Assembly (NCBI GenBank): GCA_041180805.1
Contig: JBEGQX010000256.1
Coordinates: forward strand, 1-16,218
Reading direction: 5' to 3'
DNA: 16,218 nt
DNA from: JBEGQX01 sp041180805
Lineage (GTDB): Bacteria > Planctomycetota > Planctomycetia > Gemmatales > Gemmataceae
The translations under genes were made by a program, and so were the position numbers. Of the stretch, positions 12,623-16,218 are shown piece after piece (within the stretch, counting starts at the first letter, position 1; the number at the start of each line of letters is the position of its first letter). The notes beneath the pieces are model-generated. The model searched no databases and was not told the DNA's origin. It saw only the letters and a list, made by a program, of their open reading frames with translations.

Positions 12623-15142
12623 TTACAACAGGTTCAGGGTGCCCCGTGTCAGGCCCACCTGGTTGGATGCCTTAAGTTTACGCCAAAGGTCTGTGCCTGA
12701 ATCGGTTCCACTCAGCGCCCCGGAGTAACCATTGAGAATATTCCTGGTTTCCTCACCTGATTCCCTGAGCAGTTCAATTCGGAACCTTCCAATGCGCAAC
12801 TGGGAAAGTTTCCCCAGGAACTGTGCGGCGGATTGTGCCACCGCATTAAAAACCGTATTTCTGCAGCCTGCATCAACCGCAACGGGGAACTCGGCCCCGG
12901 TTCGATCCCTGAGGGAAACCTTGTGTCTTTCGCAGGGCCTGCCACAATCCCGGTGATCTTTTCCGTTGGAAAGAAATGCCGCAAATACGCAATGCTCCAT
13001 GTGAAACATGGGCATATGCAGATGGGCACATACTTCCAGTCGGCTTGGGTCCGTTTTCGCGGCAAGCAGTTTTAGCTGGTCAATATTCAGGTCATTACCT
13101 GGCGCGATGCTTTCCAGGCCAAGTTTTAACAAAAAGTCGATGCTGAGTTCATTCACTGCATTAAGGGACCAATCGCCCAGTAAACGAATGTGAGGGGCGA
13201 CATTTTGGGCATGAAACAGCGAACTGGGATTCCTAACCAAAATCGCATCCGGTTCACATTGAAGCACCTGGTTCAGGAAGCCATCCTCACCGGGTTTCAA
13301 AATCCTAAGGGTTGCCAGCGAAATGGCCATGTTCTTTTCCCGGGCCAGCTTCACCGCATCCTTGTAAAGACGGGTTTCCTCGAAATCACAATGAACAATA
13401 TCCAGCGTCTTCGTACTCCGGGATGTATTCCAATCCAGGGCGGCGTTCAATTGTTCCATGTTTCGGACTAATAACGTGATTCTGGGATGATAAGAATCAT
13501 CTTTGCAAGAATCCTTGGCGATTTCGTTTCTCAGGTGATCTAGTGCGTTATTGTCTGCAATCATCTTTAGGGAAGCGGATTTTCTTTTGGCAAGAAGGTC
13601 GTCCACCACATGCCTGCGTAATTGATTCAACTGGCTGGGCCCTACGAAAATGTTGGAGGGTATTTCTGCCCTGAATTTTCCCATGCAAAACGGTGTGTTA
13701 CCCAGGCGTGACAATTGTTTGATCGCATCTGCTTCTTGAAATGGCCTTTCCCTGGATACTTCAAGGTTTTCAGAGGATGTTGCAGTGGACTTTAAACCGT
13801 CCTCCAAGGTTGCCTCCAACCGGAGTGGGCCACCAGCAACTCCGATGAGATGAAAATGAAGTTTTTGCCGGTTTATAACCTCGTCACGTGAAAAGGTGGA
13901 TTCCATGCGCCTTAGGAATTCCGGATCATCGGTTTTCCATACGATTGCACCATCCAAGGAATCATGGGGCCAATCTAATCCGCCGTGTAATTTTGCCTCG
14001 ATTACTCCGTGACCTTTGCCTTTTTGCAGCCAGGAAACCCTTCCGCCTGGTTCCTTCTCCTGCGGTTTGGCAATATCCAGAACTATTCCGTCGCCTACCT
14101 TAAGCGGGGTATCACTTTCTGTTTGCGATGGGGCCGTGTCGATGACAAGCACTCCGGAAAGCACTTTGCGAAGTGTTCCAATTCTTACGCCCCTGCTTTT
14201 CGGAAATCTGGCCCGGACCAGTTTTTGATGATTGTTCCCCTGAAGAAATCCCGGGGTGAAGCCTCTGGAAAAAGCCATGGAAAGATCGTGAAGTTTCTGC
14301 TCGTCGGGGTGGTAGGGCTTTCCCGACATTGCATGGTCAATGGCCTCGCGATATAGGCGCGTGGTGGCAGCTACATAGGGGGCGTTCTTCAGCCTGCCCT
14401 CAATCTTGAAGCAGGAAACCCCGGCATTCAACAATTCTGGAATCAGTTCGTGTCCCGCAAGATCCTGTGGGCTGAGCAGGTAAGCTTTGTCTCCCAGATC
14501 AACTTTTCTGCCGTCCACAAGCATCTCATAGGGTAGTCTGCAAGCCTGTGCGCATTGCCCACGATTTGCGCTTCTACCTCCGAGGGCTTCGCTGGTAAGG
14601 CATTGCCCGCTATAAGCCACGCAGAGCGCGCCATGAACGAAAACTTCCAGGGGAACTTCCACGGATTCATGAACCCGGGAAATCTGTTCAATGGACATCT
14701 CGCGGGCCAACACCACCTGGCAAGCTCCAAGATTTTTGGCGAACTCCGCACCCCTGGGGTCTGAGATGGTCATTTGTGTGCTGGCATGCAATTCCAGTTC
14801 CGGGAATGCTTTCTTCACAATTCTGGCCAAGCCAAGATCCTGAACAATTACCGCATCGGCACCCGCCCCGGCAATCTGTTTCAGGTAGTCAAAGGCAGCG
14901 TCCAGTTCTTCTGGAAAAATAAGTATGTTGAAGGCAACAAAAGCCCTGACATTGTGATCATGCAGGTAATCAATCACCTTGGGCAAGTCATCAAGTTGGA
15001 AATTTTCTGCCCTGTGCCTTGCATTAAACTTGTCCAGGCCAAAATAGACCGCATCCGCACCATTTGCAACCGCTGCGCGAAGGCAGTCCCAGTCCCCTGC
15101 GGGGGATAGCAATTCTGGTTTCCTGCGGTTTGAAGGCATCAT
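12623..15142 (-). CDS. U32 family protein with DUF3656-like middle and duplicated barrel
   Basis: An 839-residue U32 protein. Members once called peptidases or collagenases are now known in several cases to be Fe-S enzymes hydroxylating RNA or ubiquinone precursors (RlhA, TrhP, UbiU/V). The N-terminal TIM-barrel-like domain (about 8-300) starts ELLSPAGDWDCLRAAVANGA and contains the signature VFVHGALCVAYSGQC with probable cluster ligands Cys174, Cys181, Cys197 and Cys201. A middle region (about 320-520) fits DUF3656, as in RlhA (23S rRNA C2501 hydroxylation), the closest named relative by layout. The C-terminal part (about 555-839) looks like a second barrel with its own cysteines (718, 733, 737, 760). 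True substrate is inferred, not shown. The ATG at 15142 has only a weak AGAG upstream; a second ATG follows at once at 15139. Confidence 0.9.
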   Translation of the reverse strand: MMPSNRRKPELLSPAGDWDCLRAAVANGADAVYFGLDKFNARHRAENFQLDDLPKVIDYLHDHNVRAFVAFNILIFPEELDAAFDYLKQIAGAGADAVIVQDLGLARIVKKAFPELELHASTQMTISDPRGAEFAKNLGACQVVLAREMSIEQISRVHESVEVPLEVFVHGALCVAYSGQCLTSEALGGRSANRGQCAQACRLPYEMLVDGRKVDLGDKAYLLSPQDLAGHELIPELLNAGVSCFKIEGRLKNAPYVAATTRLYREAIDHAMSGKPYHPDEQKLHDLSMAFSRGFTPGFLQGNNHQKLVRARFPKSRGVRIGTLRKVLSGVLVIDTAPSQTESDTPLKVGDGIVLDIAKPQEKEPGGRVSWLQKGKGHGVIEAKLHGGLDWPHDSLDGAIVWKTDDPEFLRRMESTFSRDEVINRQKLHFHLIGVAGGPLRLEATLEDGLKSTATSSENLEVSRERPFQEADAIKQLSRLGNTPFCMGKFRAEIPSNIFVGPSQLNQLRRHVVDDLLAKRKSASLKMIADNNALDHLRNEIAKDSCKDDSYHPRITLLVRNMEQLNAALDWNTSRSTKTLDIVHCDFEETRLYKDAVKLAREKNMAISLATLRILKPGEDGFLNQVLQCEPDAILVRNPSSLFHAQNVAPHIRLLGDWSLNAVNELSIDFLLKLGLESIAPGNDLNIDQLKLLAAKTDPSRLEVCAHLHMPMFHMEHCVFAAFLSNGKDHRDCGRPCERHKVSLRDRTGAEFPVAVDAGCRNTVFNAVAQSAAQFLGKLSQLRIGRFRIELLRESGEETRNILNGYSGALSGTDSGTDLWRKLKASNQVGLTRGTLNLL

Positions 15143-15191
15143 TCATTCTCTGTTTACTTGTTGATGAGTCTTTATTGGGTTATTCTTCAGC

Positions 15192-15197
15192 TATTAT
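15192..15197 (+). promoter_or_regulatory. Possible -10 box upstream of the secreted DUF1080-like gene
   Basis: TATTAT at 15192-15197 matches the -10 consensus at five of six positions and lies 21 bases before the ATG at 15219. No convincing -35 box sits at the right distance, so this is a weak call. The gap of 76 bases between the divergent U32 gene and this gene must hold promoters for both; I found no good minus-strand candidate. Confidence 0.25.
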
Positions 15198-15218
15198 CCT
15201 AACGAAAGGGAGTCCAGA

Positions 15219-15878
15219 ATGAACATCAATAGGGCGGTTCTCGTATTTGGGTTGCTATTTTTGGGTGTCATGGGCAACGCTGCCGATTTGCCTGTGTTGG
15301 TTGAGGAAAAGTTTGAAAAAGGCATGATAGGCTGGGAAATCGGTGATCCGACCCCGTGGAAAATGATTGATCTGCCCGAAGGAGGAAAGGCCCTTAGCCA
15401 GTTTGATAAGAAGAGCAAATTCAAGCCGCCTCATCGAAGTCCTTTTCACATGGCAATGCTCAAGGAACCTGTGGTTACCGATTTTGTGCTGGATGCCACT
15501 ATGCGAAGCACGGTGAAGGATTACGGTCACAGGGATCTTTGCCTGTTTTTTGGCCAACAGGATAACGGCCATTTCTATTATGTGCATTTTGGTAAAAAAA
15601 CGGACGATCATGCCAACCAGATCTTTATCGTGAACGGTGCTGACAGAAAGAAAATATCCACCAGTACAACCACCGGTACCAACTGGACGGACAACTGGCA
15701 CAAGGCCCGCATTAAGCGGGATACCCAATCAGGGGACATTCAGGTTTATTTTGATGACATGGCAAAGCCAGTAATGACTGCCAACGATAAAACTTTTACC
15801 TGGGGAAGGGTCGGTATTGGGACCTTCGATGACACCGGGGATTGGAAAGAAGTGACCCTAAGGGGAAAAAAGAAGTAG
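15219..15878 (+). CDS. Secreted DUF1080/LamG-like concanavalin-fold protein
   Basis: A 219-residue exported protein. The N-terminus (MNINRAVLVFGLLFLGVMG) is a Sec signal peptide with likely cleavage around residues 21-22 (GNAA/DLP). The mature part reads as a single beta-sandwich: RDLCLFFGQQDNGHFYYVHF (about 105-124), NWHKARIKRD, GDIQVYFDD and a terminal GRVGIGTFDDTGDWKEVTLRG, the usual pattern of DUF1080 (3-keto-disaccharide hydrolase) and LamG-like domains common in planctomycete exported proteins. I cannot see catalytic residues that would settle enzyme versus carbohydrate-binding role. AAGGGAG about seven bases before the ATG is an excellent ribosome binding site. It is divergent from the U32 gene, and its stop codon is two bases from the convergent hemC stop. 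Family assignment is moderately secure; function is not. Confidence 0.85.
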   Translation: MNINRAVLVFGLLFLGVMGNAADLPVLVEEKFEKGMIGWEIGDPTPWKMIDLPEGGKALSQFDKKSKFKPPHRSPFHMAMLKEPVVTDFVLDATMRSTVKDYGHRDLCLFFGQQDNGHFYYVHFGKKTDDHANQIFIVNGADRKKISTSTTTGTNWTDNWHKARIKRDTQSGDIQVYFDDMAKPVMTANDKTFTWGRVGIGTFDDTGDWKEVTLRGKKK

Positions 15879-15880
15879 GC

Positions 15881-16218
15881 TTACTTTCCAGGTCGGATTT
15901 CCGCAAGAATTTCGTCGGCGCCCTGTTCCTTGAGTCTGGCTGCGAGTTGTTCCCCCACTTTTTGGGGGTTGCTGCTGTTGCCTGTGCTGGTTGCTTCGAT
16001 CCGCTTTTTCCCATCGAGCGATAATACAACGCCGCGAAGTTGTAGTTCATGACCATTTACAGTGGTTTGAACCCCTACTGGAACCAAACAGCCCCCGCCT
16101 AGAGTTTGCAAAAAGTGTCTTTCAGCCAGCACTTGCTGGTGGGTGGCATGATCGTTCAGGGATGCGAGAATTGATACAGTGGTGGAGTCTTCCTGCCTGC
16201 ACTCCAGGCCTAAGGCTC
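15881..16218 (-). CDS. hemC: Porphobilinogen deaminase (hydroxymethylbilane synthase), C-terminal part
   Basis: The last 112 residues of HemC, cut by the right edge; the start is outside the window. The enzyme joins four porphobilinogens into hydroxymethylbilane in cytoplasmic heme biosynthesis. The segment begins ALGLECRQED, as expected for the end of domain 2 entering domain 3, followed by ERHFLQTLGGGCLVPVGV. The Cys in GGGC is the residue that binds the dipyrromethane cofactor. The remainder (VNGHELQLRGVVLSLDGKKR) is the domain-3 sheet. The frame is open past the ATG at 16132 to the window edge, so that ATG is internal and not the start. It is convergent with the secreted DUF1080-like gene, with two bases between stops and no room for a separate terminator. 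Confidence 0.95.
   Translation of the reverse strand, partial: ALGLECRQEDSTTVSILASLNDHATHQQVLAERHFLQTLGGGCLVPVGVQTTVNGHELQLRGVVLSLDGKKRIEATSTGNSSNPQKVGEQLAARLKEQGADEILAEIRPGK

Noticed and set aside
12623..15142. Secreted collagenase, as U32 proteins are often labelled
   Set aside because: There is no signal peptide or membrane segment, and the conserved cysteine set fits the Fe-S-dependent hydroxylase branch of U32.
1..16218. CRISPR arrays, tRNA or rRNA genes, insertion sequences, prophage parts
   Set aside because: I saw no spaced direct repeats, no tRNA-like folds in the short intergenic gaps, and no transposase, integrase or phage-like frames.

Overview
The window looks like chromosomal DNA of a planctomycete (Planctomycetota). 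The clues are two DUF1501 proteins (one starting with a twin-arginine signal), a Hanks-type Ser/Thr kinase carrying a very large extracytoplasmic beta-helix-like region, a short secreted DUF1080/LamG-like protein, and a tiny lysine-rich protein. Base composition is intermediate and genes are tightly packed on both strands. I cannot assign a genus. I see no tRNA, rRNA, CRISPR array, transposase, integrase or attachment site, so this reads as core chromosome rather than a mobile island.

Layout. 1-1039 (+): the 3' part of a compact DUF1501 gene, cut by the left edge. 5436-1056 (-): four closely spaced genes, sucC, sucD, a Tat-exported DUF1501 protein and a rhomboid protease, with gaps of 37, 39 and 18 bases. 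A strong sigma70-like promoter (GTGACA-N17-TATAAA) precedes sucC, with a perfect 6-bp inverted repeat just downstream of the expected transcription start. 5550-6716 (+): an M20 metallopeptidase of the ArgE/DapE type, divergent from sucC. 8547-6727 (-): an ABC-F ATPase of the Uup type. 8736-8879 (+): a 47-residue basic protein with its own promoter, leader hairpin, ribosome binding site and intrinsic terminator. 12573-8932 (-): the 1213-residue kinase. 15142-12623 (-): an 839-residue U32 protein upstream of the kinase. 15219-15878 (+): the secreted DUF1080-like protein. 15881-16218 (-): the C-terminal part of hemC, cut by the right edge.

How the genes relate. SucC and SucD form the TCA-cycle succinyl-CoA synthetase. 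The two genes behind them encode an exported and a membrane protein and may share the transcript, although no functional link is known. The U32 and kinase genes are probably co-transcribed. The other genes are housekeeping or single units. The most unusual items are the stand-alone basic micro-protein locus, the kinase ectodomain built from two copies of one beta-helix-like module, and the U32 protein whose C-terminal half repeats the barrel and carries a second cysteine set.
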